In this document: piece by piece, positions 49,779 to 58,107 of the stretch
Layout of the letters: every line of letters starts with the position of its first letter
Position numbering within the stretch: position 1 is the first letter of the stretch
Origin: Cohnella zeiphila
GTDB taxonomy: Bacteria; Bacillota; Bacilli; Paenibacillales; Paenibacillaceae
Length of the DNA stretch: 64,000 nt
Assembly: GCF_014212055.1 (NCBI RefSeq)
Contig: NZ_JACJVO010000040.1
Location: 41,826-105,825, forward strand
Direction: 5' to 3'
Program-made: the position numbers and the translations under genes
The notes under the pieces: model-generated
What the model was told of the DNA's origin: nothing
What the model saw: only the letters and a program-made list of their open reading frames with translations
The model's database searches: none

Positions 49779-50888
49779 CAATCGTTCGCGAATGTCGAGC
49801 AGCTGCGGCAGCTTCGCGAAAAAGGCGTCTACGACGGCCGGGTCGAAATGCTTGCCCCGCTCTTCGCGGAACAGCCGCTCGATTCTCTCCAGCGGCCAGG
49901 CCGCCTTATACACCCGCTCGGCGCTAAGCGCGTCGAACACGTCCGCCACGGCCGTGATCCGCCCGTACACGTGAATCTCCTCGCCCTTCAATCCGTTCGG
50001 GTATCCGCCGCCGTCCCATTTCTCGTGGTGCTGCTCGGCGACGATCGATGCCGCCCGAAGCAGTTCCCGGCGCGAGCCTTTCAGCAGCTGTCGGCCGATT
50101 CTCGTATGGGACTTGATGATCTCGTATTCCTCGTCGGTCAGCTTGCCCGGCTTGTTCAGCACCGCGTCGGGAATGCCGACTTTGCCGATATCGTGCATCG
50201 GCGACACGGTGCGAAGCAGCTCCGCTTCCTTAGGGGACAGGCCGAGCGCCAGCGCGAGCACGTAGGAATATTCCGCCACCCGCTTGACGTGGTTGCCGGT
50301 CTCCTTGGAACGCATCTCGCCGATTTCGCCCATCGTGGCGATAATCTCCCGCTGGGTGTCGACGATCTCCTGGTGGAGCATGACCGATTCGAGCGACTTG
50401 CCGGCATAAGAGGCGGCCAGGGACAGCAGCTCCATATCCTTGGAAGTGAACTTGGCGGTCTCGGTCATCTTGTTGATGGCTTGGTACGCTCCGATCACGG
50501 TCCCGTCGTTATTGCGGAAAGGGATCGTGATGATCGACTTCGACACGTATCCGGTCTTCCGGTCATTATCCGGATTGTGGCGGGGGTCGAGATAAGCGTC
50601 TTCGATGATGATCGGCTCCCCGGATGCGATGGCATGACCGACCAGCCCGGTCCCGGCCGGAATGCGAATCTCCCGAACTCCGTGAGCGACCGTCGTGTAC
50701 ACTTCCTGCTTCGCTTCGTCGATCAGCCATACCGTGCAGCGGTCGGCGACGATCAGCTCGCGGCCCATGTTCGCCATATAGACGAGCACGTTCTCGAGCC
50801 TCGTCTCGCCGGTGATCTTGGCCATATAATCGAAAATAACGGCCAACAGCTCTTCCGAACTCAAATCCGTCTTGAGCAACGTCCCCAC
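49764..50888 (-). CDS. GAF and HD-GYP domain phosphodiesterase
   Basis: 374 residues. An N-terminal GAF domain (about 25-170, VADRCTVWLID, AGTGLVGHAI) precedes an HD-GYP domain: HVKRVAEYS, MHDIGKVGIPD (HD), SHTRIG, QHHEKWDGGGYPNGLKGE (HHEKWDG and GYP). HD-GYP proteins degrade cyclic di-GMP or related dinucleotides; all expected residues are present. There is no membrane segment, so it senses a cytosolic signal through GAF. ATG 50888. Confidence 0.93.
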   Translation of the reverse strand: MGTLLKTDLSSEELLAVIFDYMAKITGETRLENVLVYMANMGRELIVADRCTVWLIDEAKQEVYTTVAHGVREIRIPAGTGLVGHAIASGEPIIIEDAYLDPRHNPDNDRKTGYVSKSIITIPFRNNDGTVIGAYQAINKMTETAKFTSKDMELLSLAASYAGKSLESVMLHQEIVDTQREIIATMGEIGEMRSKETGNHVKRVAEYSYVLALALGLSPKEAELLRTVSPMHDIGKVGIPDAVLNKPGKLTDEEYEIIKSHTRIGRQLLKGSRRELLRAASIVAEQHHEKWDGGGYPNGLKGEEIHVYGRITAVADVFDALSAERVYKAAWPLERIERLFREERGKHFDPAVVDAFFAKLPQLLDIRERLTDKG

Positions 50889-51040
50889 TCCACTCTTTCC
50901 TCTATGCCCGATGGTATTCGTGGCGAACGGGGTCGAATCCTGCCGATCTCCAGGTCTATCCTCGAATTATTTTCCGTAAGTATCCAATTTGTACTCTTGA
51001 ATGGGACCTAGAGAATCCGCGAGAGGTTTTTATGATACGG

Positions 51041-51092
51041 AAAAAACAAGAAGCGCCCCGAAGACGGAATCGTTCCGTTTCCCTTCGGGGCG
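51041..51092 (-). terminator. Intrinsic terminator after the YfiT-like gene
   Basis: On the minus strand CGCCCCGAAG and CTTCGGGGCG form a 10-bp stem with inner hairpin, ending in TTGTTTTTT. Confidence 0.82.
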
Positions 51093-51148
51093 TCGGGCGT
51101 TAGGAGGCGGCAAGGCGCGAAGGGCAGAGCGGGGTTAAGGCATTGCCG

Positions 51149-51673
51149 TTACCAGCCGCTTCGCTCCCGCAGTGACACGATCTGAGCGACATGATGACGA
51201 CCATGCCAGGCGAAGAAGGCGAGCGCTTTGTCCAGCGTCCAGGGACCGCTTGCCGGATGGACGAACGTCCGGGCGTAATCGGTCTCGCTCATGGAGCGAA
51301 GCAGGGTCAGCCATCGTTCGTACAGCCCCGAGATCAGCGCGAGCGAAGGGGCGAGCGGCAGCTTGGAATCGGGCAGCGCGGCCCAAGCCGCTTCCTCGAA
51401 CGGCTTGATCGGCGGCGCGTCTTCCGTAAGCGCGAGCTTGACCCGCATGTAACCGTTCAGCGACGCGTCGGCAAGATGGTGCGCGACTTGACGGGGCGTC
51501 CAGCCGCCCGGGCGATACGGCGTATCCAATTGCTCGTCTCCAAGGCCTTCGATCGCGCGCCGCAGCTCTTCCGGTACCGACGCAAGCTCGTCGATCCAGC
51601 GCTGCCGCTGCTCCGCGTCGGCGTTTGCCGCAGGGGGCTCGAACTCCCCGATCGGATACTTCCAAGAATCCAT
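51149..51673 (-). CDS. DinB-fold metal protein, YfiT/bacillithiol-transferase type
   Basis: 174 residues: YPIGEFEPP at the N terminus, the metal His in TPRQVAHHLADASLNGYMR (given as RQVAHHLADAS), ALTEDAPPIKPFEE and a late FAWHGRHHVAQI with further His ligands. These are the YfiT signatures (metal-dependent DinB-like hydrolase or bacillithiol S-transferase). ATG 51673 follows GGGAGGGG. Substrate unknown. Confidence 0.92.
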   Translation of the reverse strand: MDSWKYPIGEFEPPAANADAEQRQRWIDELASVPEELRRAIEGLGDEQLDTPYRPGGWTPRQVAHHLADASLNGYMRVKLALTEDAPPIKPFEEAAWAALPDSKLPLAPSLALISGLYERWLTLLRSMSETDYARTFVHPASGPWTLDKALAFFAWHGRHHVAQIVSLRERSGW

Positions 51674-51702
51674 TCGTTTCCCCTCCCATGAAGCTGTTAT
51701 TC

Positions 51703-51758
51703 AAAAAAAGACGAGACCGGGGCCGCTCCCGTTTCGATGGAACGTGCCGCCGGTCTCG
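51703..51758 (-). terminator. Intrinsic terminator after pepF
   Basis: On the minus strand CGAGACCGG and CCGGTCTCG bracket an inner hairpin, then TC and seven T. Confidence 0.85.
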
Positions 51759-51766
51759 CCGACGAA

Positions 51767-53725
51767 TTACCGGTTTTGCGTCAGCTTCTCCATCTCGTCG
51801 AGCAGCCCCTCGAACACGCTCATCGCTTGCTCGATCGGCTCCGGAGAGGACATGTCGACGCCGGCTTTCTTCAAGATGTTGATCGAATAGTCGCTGCCGC
51901 CGCTCTTGAGGAAGCCGAGGTAGCGGTCGACGGCCGGCTGGCCTTCGTCGAGAATCTGCTTGGCGAAGCTGGTCGCCGCCGAGAACCCGGTCGCATACTT
52001 GAACACGTAGAAGCTCGTGTAGAAGTGGGGGATGCGGGCCCATTCCATCTCGATGTCCTTGTCGACCGTAACGTCTTTCCCGTAATACTTGACGTTCAGA
52101 TCGTAATAAATTTGGCACAGCTCCTGAGGTGTGAGCGCTTCGCCTTCCTCCGCCTTCCGGTGGATGATCTTCTCGAACTCCGCGAACATCGTCTGGCGGA
52201 ACACCGTCGTGCGGAATTGGTCGGCGTAGTAGGTGAGCAGATACATTTTCTCCTTCGGATCGGTCGACTTGTGCAGCAGATGATCCATGAGCAGCGCCTC
52301 GTTCAGCGTGGAGGCGACTTCCGCCAGGAAGATCGTGTACTGCGCGTCGCGGTATTCGTTGTTCGCGTCCGAATAGAACGAATGCATGGCGTGGCCCATC
52401 TCGTGCGCGAGGGTAAACATGCTGTTCAGGTTGTCTTTATGGTTGAGCAGCACGTAAGGATGCGTGCCGAACGCTCCCCAGCTGTAGGCGCCGCTGCGCT
52501 TGCCTTCGTTCTCGTAGACGTCGATCCAACCGTTGTCGAAGCCGCCCTGCAGCTCCTTGCGGTATTCGTCGCCGAGCGGGGACAGGCTCTCGAACACCGT
52601 TTTCTTCGCTTGGTCGTAGGAGACCTCCATGTCGAATTCGTCCACGAGCGGCGCGAAAAGGTCATACATATGAAGCTCGTCGACCTTGAGCAGCTTCTTG
52701 CGCAGCGCCATATAACGGTGCATGAGCGGCAGATGCTTATGGATCGTGGCGATCAGATTGTCGTACACGCTCACGGGAATGTTGTCGCCGAACAGGGACA
52801 TCTCCAGGGCGGACGGATAATGGCGGGCGTTCGCGTAGAAAAGGTTCTTCGTCACGTTCGCATTCAAAGTGGCCGCGAGCGTGTTGCGCCATTTCCCGTA
52901 CGTGTCGTACATCGCCTTGAACGCGTCTCTGCGAACGTCGGCGTTGCGGCTCTCCAGGAACTGGATGTAGCGCCCGTGGGTCAGCTCGACTTCCTCGCCT
53001 TGCTCGTTCTTGACTTTCGGAAACTTCATGTCGGCGTTGTTCATCATGCCGAAGATCGTCCCCGGCGCCTGCGAGACGTTGCCGACCTGGGCCAGCAGCG
53101 CTTCTTCGCCCTTCGAGAGAATGTGCGGCTTCTGGCGGAGCATCTGCTCGAGCGTATGCTTGTATGTAACGTTCAGCTGCGGATTTTGAATAAGCTGTTT
53201 CAGTTCGTCCTCGGACAAAGCCAAAATTTCCGGCGTGATGAACGACAGTGCTTCATTCACTTCGACGCTCAGCTTTTTCGCTTTCTCGGAGAGAGATTGG
53301 TTCTTGCTGTCGGCCATGTCTTCGTGGTGGCGCATATTGGCGAAGACGTACAGCCGTTCCGCCGACAAGCTCATGTCGTCTTCCAGCGCGAAGCAATCCG
53401 AGATCGAAGCCGCATCTTTCAGTTTGCCTTGAAAGCTCGCGATCTGCCCGATCTGCTTGCGCACTTTGCCGTATTCGGCGTCCCACTCGGCTTGGCTGGC
53501 GAACAGGTCCTCCAGCTTCCAACGGAACTCCTGCGGCGTTTCACTGCGTTTCGGCACATGGTTCATGGGCTTGTATGGCCTCCTTTGGGAGATGGAATCG
53601 CGGGAATCCGGCTGCGCCTTCGCCGTCCCGGCGTGGGCGGGGGGCGGGGCGAGCGGCTCCGCGGCAAAGCCTAGCAACGACAAAGCCGCCAAAGCGGCGG
53701 CGGTCGGCAGGACATACGTTTTCAT
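51767..53725 (-). CDS. pepF: Oligoendopeptidase F (M3) with an apparent signal peptide
   Basis: 652 residues from ATG 53725 (GGGAGG at 7 bp). The catalytic zinc motif is TLAHEMGHAMHSF (HExxH) with Glu in FLAEVASTLNEAL. PepF is normally cytosolic and about 600 residues. Here residues 1-34 look like a signal peptide (MKTYVLPTAAALAALSLLG...PAHAGT), so this form may be exported. An internal ATG at 53566 (MNHVPKRSETPQ), where typical PepF sequences begin, has a perfect AAAGGAGG 12 bp upstream, so a cytosolic form of about 599 residues may be made as well. Confidence 0.92.
   Translation of the reverse strand: MKTYVLPTAAALAALSLLGFAAEPLAPPPAHAGTAKAQPDSRDSISQRRPYKPMNHVPKRSETPQEFRWKLEDLFASQAEWDAEYGKVRKQIGQIASFQGKLKDAASISDCFALEDDMSLSAERLYVFANMRHHEDMADSKNQSLSEKAKKLSVEVNEALSFITPEILALSEDELKQLIQNPQLNVTYKHTLEQMLRQKPHILSKGEEALLAQVGNVSQAPGTIFGMMNNADMKFPKVKNEQGEEVELTHGRYIQFLESRNADVRRDAFKAMYDTYGKWRNTLAATLNANVTKNLFYANARHYPSALEMSLFGDNIPVSVYDNLIATIHKHLPLMHRYMALRKKLLKVDELHMYDLFAPLVDEFDMEVSYDQAKKTVFESLSPLGDEYRKELQGGFDNGWIDVYENEGKRSGAYSWGAFGTHPYVLLNHKDNLNSMFTLAHEMGHAMHSFYSDANNEYRDAQYTIFLAEVASTLNEALLMDHLLHKSTDPKEKMYLLTYYADQFRTTVFRQTMFAEFEKIIHRKAEEGEALTPQELCQIYYDLNVKYYGKDVTVDKDIEMEWARIPHFYTSFYVFKYATGFSAATSFAKQILDEGQPAVDRYLGFLKSGGSDYSINILKKAGVDMSSPEPIEQAMSVFEGLLDEMEKLTQNR
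53579..53586 (-). promoter_or_regulatory. Internal ribosome site within pepF
   Basis: AAAGGAGG on the minus strand, 12 bp before the in-frame ATG at 53564-53566 where the PepF domain begins. It could direct a second, signal-less product. Confidence 0.5.
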
Positions 53726-53777
53726 CGACGGGCCTCCCAGGATCTGGATAGGTTTACCGCCCATAGTATGTCCATCC

Positions 53778-53802
53778 GTCCGCTCATTATGAGAGAGCGG
53801 AC
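53778..53802. other. Palindrome upstream of pepF
   Basis: GTCCGCTC and GAGCGGAC around a 9-bp centre, between a 59-residue gene and pepF. There is no T run; it could be an operator or a processing hairpin. Confidence 0.4.
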
Positions 53803-53809
53803 TTCGCGA

Positions 53810-53989
53810 TTACGCTCCCGCCGTAACCAAGCTGTACACGATCAGGAAGAAAGCGAACAGCACGAGAGCCAGGGAGACGATTGCCATTCCCCGGCGCAGC
53901 CGCTCGGGAATCGACCGGCGCTGCCAGATGAGAATGACCGCGAGCCCGAAGGCGGCGATGGCGAAAATAAGCGTAGCGCTGTAATCCAA
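53810..53989 (-). CDS. 59-residue membrane protein with two helices
   Basis: A short minus-strand frame from TTG 53989 to TAA 53810. The ribosome site AAGGAGG overlaps the stop of the upstream 77-residue gene. The product has two hydrophobic helices (LIFAIAAFGLAVILIW and MAIVSLALVLFAFFLIVYSLV, split) joined by a basic loop (QRRSIPERLRRG). The site, the spacing and the membrane profile support it. I do not recognise a family. Confidence 0.7.
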   Translation of the reverse strand: MDYSATLIFAIAAFGLAVILIWQRRSIPERLRRGMAIVSLALVLFAFFLIVYSLVTAGA

Positions 53990-54004
53990 AAGCGGGAAGC
54001 CTCC

Positions 54005-54238
54005 TTAAATATCGCGCAGAGCCGCCAGCGTCTCCCGAAGCTGGTCCTCGCCCCGCGGGAAATCTTCCGCCCGGAAATGACGCTCCGCCCAGTCCATCAT
54101 CTCCGCGCGGCTGAGGAATTTATGGCATTCCTCGCCCCATTGCTCGGAGATTTCGCGGACGACGAGCGTCTTGCCCTGCACTTCGACGGTCAGCATGTTG
54201 TAAGAATCGTGTTTGTAAATGACGTGTTTGGCGAACAT
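54005..54238 (-). CDS. Small conserved-looking protein of unknown function
   Basis: 77 residues, soluble and mixed charge (MFAKHVIYKHDSYNMLTV, KTLVVREISEQWG, KFLSRAEMMDWAERHF). No recognised domain. ATG 54238 follows AGGGAGA. It leads the two-gene unit with the 59-residue membrane protein. Confidence 0.75.
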   Translation of the reverse strand: MFAKHVIYKHDSYNMLTVEVQGKTLVVREISEQWGEECHKFLSRAEMMDWAERHFRAEDFPRGEDQLRETLAALRDI

Positions 54239-54463
54239 GGATCGTTTCTCCCTGCGCCGCCGGTTGGCGATTTTTTACTTTATCATAGAAGAGATGGCGG
54301 CAGAAAGCAACGTTTCGGCGGGGATAAAGGACGTTTGCGGCTCTTTCGGCGAACATCTTGACATCGGGCCGAATGTATGCGAATGATAGGAGAAGTCCGG
54401 GGAGCCGGACGATTTGCCAGAGTAGAACCAAGAGCAGTACGAGCCGAGAGGAGAAGAGCGGAG

Positions 54464-55216
54464 ATGAGCGGAGAAGAGATGCGACAAGACAAGCAACAAG
54501 ACAAACAACAAGACAAGCGATTGCCGGAGTATCCCCAAACGGGGGTTGCTTCCACATGCCGGTCCTACCGGGAGTACTTGGCCATGTTCGGGCTTCAGGA
54601 AGCCGATCTTCGGCGAGGCGCCGTCCTCGACGTCGCCGGGGGAGCGTCGTCGTTCACCGCGCGGCTGCGCGCGATGGGCATCGAGGCGTTCGCCGCGGAC
54701 CCTTTTTACGGAGGGGACAGGGAAGCCGTCGTCGAAAACGCGCGGCGGGAAGCGGAGGCCGCGGAGGCCAAGATCGAAGCGCTGAAGGAGATTTACGACT
54801 GGAGCTTCTACGGATCGCCGGAGGGGCATCGCATCATGCGGAAGGAAGCCTGCGAGGAGTTTGCCGGGCACTTCCTTTCGGAGGAGGGGACCGGCCGCTA
54901 CGTTGCGGCATCCGTGCCCCGGCTGCCGTTCGCGGACGGCTTCTTTCGCACCGTCGTGTGCAGCCACTTCCTGTTCCTGTACGGGGACCGGTTCGACCTC
55001 GCCTTCCATCGCGACGCCGTGGCGGAAATGCTGCGGGTGACGGCTCCGGGCGGAGAAGTCCGCGTCTATCCGCTGGTCACGCTTCAGTGGGAGGAGTCTT
55101 CGTTCGTCGGCGCGATCATGGCGGAAATGGAAGAGACGGCCGCGGCGAGCTTGGTCCCCGGCAGCCTGCCGTTTATTCCGGTTAAAAGCCCGGTACTCGT
55201 GCTAAGAAAGCGCTGA
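54464..55216 (+). CDS. Class I SAM-dependent methyltransferase
   Basis: 250 residues. Motif I VLDVAGGASSFTARL, acidic residue in EAFAADPFYGG, and a late VVCSHFLFLYG and MLRVTAPGGEVRVYPL fit a Rossmann methyltransferase. The N terminus carries a short tandem repeat (DKQQDKQQDK) from a CAA/ACA-rich stretch. I choose ATG 54464 with GAGAGGAG upstream; a start at 54377 is open too. The substrate is unknown. No partner gene is evident. Confidence 0.85.
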   Translation: MSGEEMRQDKQQDKQQDKRLPEYPQTGVASTCRSYREYLAMFGLQEADLRRGAVLDVAGGASSFTARLRAMGIEAFAADPFYGGDREAVVENARREAEAAEAKIEALKEIYDWSFYGSPEGHRIMRKEACEEFAGHFLSEEGTGRYVAASVPRLPFADGFFRTVVCSHFLFLYGDRFDLAFHRDAVAEMLRVTAPGGEVRVYPLVTLQWEESSFVGAIMAEMEETAAASLVPGSLPFIPVKSPVLVLRKR

Positions 55217-55246
55217 CGAAACAAGCCGGAACAAAACGTTCACATA

Positions 55247-55275
55247 TTGCGTCTTGACAAAGGATCGGTTATAAT
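55247..55275 (+). promoter_or_regulatory. Promoter of the cold-shock gene
   Basis: TATAAT at 55270-55275 with TTGCGT at 55247-55252, 17-bp spacer. A perfect TTGACA at 55254-55259 is only 10 bp from the -10, so it is out of register. Confidence 0.6.
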
Positions 55276-55320
55276 GGTGACATTCGCCGACCGACGGCGA
55301 GATTTTAGGAGGTTTTTCAT

Positions 55321-55518
55321 TTGAGAGGAACAGTTAAGTGGTTTAACGCAGAGAAAGGCTACGGCTTCATTTCCGTAGAAGACGGCAACGACGTATTTGT
55401 TCACTTCTCTGCGATCCAAGGCGAAGGCTTCAAGACCTTGGAAGAAGGTCAAGCGGTTGAATTCGAAATCACGCAAGGCAACCGTGGACCGCAAGCATCC
55501 AACGTGGTGAAACTGTAA
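55321..55518 (+). CDS. Cold-shock protein (CspB-like)
   Basis: 65 residues, one CSD OB-fold: GTVKWFNAEKGYGFISVE with RNP1 (KGYGFI) and RNP2 (VFVHFSAI), then EGQAVEFEI and GPQASNVV. Binds single-stranded RNA or DNA as an RNA chaperone. Start TTG 55321 follows TAGGAGG at 10 bp, an unusual start for a csp gene. It is monocistronic with its own terminator. Confidence 0.96.
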   Translation: MRGTVKWFNAEKGYGFISVEDGNDVFVHFSAIQGEGFKTLEEGQAVEFEITQGNRGPQASNVVKL

Positions 55519-55570
55519 GTCTCGCAATCGCGAAGACTTATCGCATATCACGAACGAGAGCGCTAGGACA

Positions 55571-55600
55571 AAACCTCCGGCTTGAGGCCGGGGGTTTTTT
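55571..55600 (+). terminator. Intrinsic terminator after the cold-shock gene
   Basis: AACC-T-CCGGC pairs with GCCGGGGGTT around TTGA-G, followed by TTTT. Confidence 0.85.
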
Positions 55601-55718
55601 CGTCGTTGGTTTGCTCGTTGCGGCCGGCTTGTTCCCCGCTTCAATCGCCCGCGACCGCCGCGCTTTGCCGGGATCGGCATCCGTCGGACGGCGGGGCCGA
55701 GGGAACGAGCTTTACCCC

Positions 55719-55807
55719 TAACGAATCTCAGCGGCGCTATTCCTGCAAAATCGAGGATCGGTCACACGTAACGAATCGTACAGACCTTATGCGGGCAAAT
55801 GATGGCC
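55719..55807 (+). repeat. Family B repeats, left pair (plus orientation)
   Basis: Units of about 39 bp start at 55719 and 55769, 50 bp apart. Both begin TAACGAATC, have TAT at offsets 20-22 and GCAAA near offset 28. They are about 55-60% identical beyond the conserved core. Confidence 0.75.
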
Positions 55808-55812
55808 GATTA

Positions 55813-55901
55813 CCGGATGAAATGGGCCAATAAGGCTTCTACGATTCGTAAGAACGCAAACCTGCCTCTTTTTCACAAAATAAGATCGTGTGGTTTCGTT
55901 A
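55813..55901 (-). repeat. Family B repeats, right pair (inverted)
   Basis: On the minus strand units start at 55851 (TTACGAATCGTA) and 55901 (TAACGAAACCAC), again 50 bp apart, each with CTTAT at offsets 18-22. The four units form a 183-bp symmetric structure centred near 55810. The inner units can pair through ACGAATCGTA/TACGATTCGT and CCTTAT/ATAAGG. Confidence 0.75.
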
Positions 55902-56202
55902 GCGAGTGAAGTCGGTGCAAGCTTGGATCTCCGGCGCGGTACGCCATTCGCCGTCGCCTTAACGTTCGCCCGTAAACATGGCATGCGGACCGTTCGCAGA
56001 TGTTATGCTGCCGACATCAAGTCGCAGACCGCTACTCCCACTGAGCGCGGACCATTAGTCTAGGGCGATCCATCGCTTTTTCGCCGGTGTACGGAGGGGG
56101 AGGATGGCGCTGCGAGAAGGCCGTGAGACGGCACCAAACCGCCGTCCGAAGCGAACCGGCCGCCGAGCAAGCGTTATTCTGCTTGTCCGGCGCCGGAAGT
56201 CC

Positions 56203-57366
56203 TCAGACGGAGTCGGCCGTGTGCTCCGTTTCCCCGCGAAGGCGCACCCGCACCCACATCCGCAAAGCGCTCTCGATCGTGCCGCCGCCGAGGCAGACGT
56301 CGCCGTCGTAGAACACGACGGCTTGGCCGGGCGTGATCGCCTTCTGCGGCTCGTCGAAGTCGACGCGGTACGTGCCGTCCTCCTGAGCCGTGACAGTCAC
56401 CCCTTGATCCGGCTGACGATACCGGAACTTCGCCGTGCAGCGCATCGGCTTCGCCGGATCGCCGCCGGGCCGGATCCAGTTGACGCCGCTCGCGATGAGT
56501 CCCGTCGAGTAAAGGCTCGGATGGCGGTCGCCCTGTACGACGTACAGCACGTTCGCCTCCAAATCCTTGTCGGCGACGAACCAGGGTTCGCCGCTGCCCG
56601 AACCGCCGATGCCGAGCCCTTGCCGTTGCCCGAGCGTGTAATACATCAGCCCGTCATGCCGGCCTTTGACTTCGCCGCTCGCGAGATCGACCATGTTTCC
56701 CGGCTTGGCGGGCAAGTATTGGCCCAGGAACTCCTTGAAGTTCCGTTCGCCGATGAAGCAGACGCCGGTGCTGTCCTTCTTCTTGGCGGTGGCGAGTCCC
56801 GCTTCCTCCGCGATCCGGCGCACTTCCGGCTTCGGCAGATGGCCGATCGGGAACATCGCCTTCGACAGCTGCTCCTGGTTCAGCGCGTGCAGGAAATACG
56901 TCTGGTCCTTGTTCCCGTCGACGCCCCTGAGCAAGCGATATTCCCCGTCGGCGAGCTCCACGCGGGCGTAGTGGCCGGTGGCGATGACGTCGGCGCCGAG
57001 GTCCAGCGCTTTTTGCAGGAATTCGCCGAACTTGATCTCGCGGTTGCACATGACGTCCGGGTTCGGCGTGCGTCCGCGGCGATACTCTTCGAGGAAATAC
57101 TCGAACACTTTGTCCCGGTACTCGTCCTCGAAGTTGACGGTATAGTAGGGGATGCCGATCTGATCGCAGACGCGGCGGACGTCTTCGGCGTCGGTCTCGG
57201 CCGTGCAGACGCCGAACTCGTCGGTGTCATCCCAGTTTTTCATGAAAATGCCGATAACGTCGAACCCCTGCCGCTTGAGCAGCAGAGCGGTGACGGAAGA
57301 GTCGACTCCTCCGGACATGCCTACGACGACGCGCGTCGAGGCGGGATCGGCAAACCGTGCGTCCAT
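56203..57366 (-). CDS. mnmA: tRNA-specific 2-thiouridylase
   Basis: 387 residues. Thiolates uridine 34 of tRNA Lys, Glu and Gln. PP-loop VVVGMSGGVDSSV, catalytic Cys in NPDVMCNREIKFG, second Cys in DSTGVCFIGERNF, and ATGHYAR are all present. I choose ATG 57366, 9 bp after AAGGAG; ATG 57375 lies on that site. It is divergent from cymR-yrvO, whose desulfurase supplies its sulfur in Bacillales. Confidence 0.96.
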   Translation of the reverse strand: MDARFADPASTRVVVGMSGGVDSSVTALLLKRQGFDVIGIFMKNWDDTDEFGVCTAETDAEDVRRVCDQIGIPYYTVNFEDEYRDKVFEYFLEEYRRGRTPNPDVMCNREIKFGEFLQKALDLGADVIATGHYARVELADGEYRLLRGVDGNKDQTYFLHALNQEQLSKAMFPIGHLPKPEVRRIAEEAGLATAKKKDSTGVCFIGERNFKEFLGQYLPAKPGNMVDLASGEVKGRHDGLMYYTLGQRQGLGIGGSGSGEPWFVADKDLEANVLYVVQGDRHPSLYSTGLIASGVNWIRPGGDPAKPMRCTAKFRYRQPDQGVTVTAQEDGTYRVDFDEPQKAITPGQAVVFYDGDVCLGGGTIESALRMWVRVRLRGETEHTADSV

Positions 57367-57668
57367 CCGATTCATCTCCTTGAATCCGTTGAATCTTTGA
57401 ACTTATCGAGCCTGAACCTCGTCTTATTATCCGAGCGAGTATTCCTTATTGTAGCATAAGCGGTCAAGGTTCTCACGGAGGCGGTCGGCGGCCTTTCGTT
57501 TTGTAAAGGAAATGACATGAATAGTCTGCGTTTTTTTTGTCCACAAAGGGTAATGTTGTGATAACATATATCTGATATGGGGATACTCTCCCATTTACTG
57601 CCGAACGTTCCGACTGCGGATGCGTATAGAAACATATAAGGAAACACGTTCCGGGAAGAGGTGCTTCT
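57367..57668. other. Divergent intergenic region between mnmA and cymR
   Basis: About 300 bp with AT-rich patches near 57520-57580. It contains short inverted repeats (TGTT-N5-AACA near 57553 and GGGA-N5-TCCC near 57577) but I cannot fix the cymR promoter. No gene is supported. Confidence 0.5.
57438..57467 (-). promoter_or_regulatory. Possible mnmA promoter
   Basis: Minus strand TTGACC (57462-57467), 18-bp spacer, AATACT (57438-57443). The -10 is weak. Confidence 0.35.
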
Positions 57669-58088
57669 TTGAAGATTTCGACGAAAGGCCGATATGGCTT
57701 GACGATTATGATGGAGCTGGGAGCCAAATTCGGCGAAGGTCCGATCTCGCTCAAGAGCATCGCGGAGAAGAACGGGCTGTCCGAGCATTATTTAGAGCAA
57801 TTGATCGCGCCCTTGCGCAACGCGGGGATGGTCAAAAGCATCCGGGGAGCATACGGCGGTTACGTTCTGTCGAAGGACCCGGAAGCGATAACGGCGGGCG
57901 ACGTGATTCGCGTGCTGGAAGGTCCGATCAGCCCGGTCGACTTCACCGAAGAAGACGATCCGGCCAAGCGCGACCTGTGGCTGCGAATTCGCGACAGCAT
58001 CGCCGCGGTGCTGGACTCCACCTCGCTGTCGGACCTGATCAACTTCAAAGAAGAAGGCGCGCCCGACAGCTACATGTTCTACATCTGA
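57669..58088 (+). CDS. cymR: Rrf2 family regulator, CymR-like
   Basis: 139 residues. Rrf2 winged helix: MKISTKGRYGLTIMMELG, LKSIAEKNGLSEHYLEQLI (split as SIAEKNGLSEHYLEQL), VKSIRGAYGGYVLSK. It has no cysteine triad, unlike the Fe-S regulators IscR/NsrR, as in CymR, which represses sulfur and cysteine genes with CysK. The cysteine desulfurase gene follows 19 bp later, the conserved cymR-yrvO arrangement. Start TTG 57669 behind AAGAGGTG. Confidence 0.92.
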   Translation: MKISTKGRYGLTIMMELGAKFGEGPISLKSIAEKNGLSEHYLEQLIAPLRNAGMVKSIRGAYGGYVLSKDPEAITAGDVIRVLEGPISPVDFTEEDDPAKRDLWLRIRDSIAAVLDSTSLSDLINFKEEGAPDSYMFYI

Positions 58089-58107
58089 TTCGCAAGGGTG
58101 AGCGGGG

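Larger units (their letters stand above)
55607..56202. other. Long intergenic region containing the family B repeats
   Basis: No gene is supported between the csp terminator and the end of mnmA. The left half holds the family B array (55719-55901). The remainder to 56202 shows nothing I can interpret. Confidence 0.6.

Noticed and set aside
51737..53674. 645-residue open frame opposite pepF
   Set aside because: Antisense shadow of pepF; the minus-strand frame has the complete HExxH peptidase.
55254..55275. Consensus TTGACA paired with TATAAT before the cold-shock gene
   Set aside because: The spacing is only 10 bp; TTGCGT with 17 bp is the workable pair.
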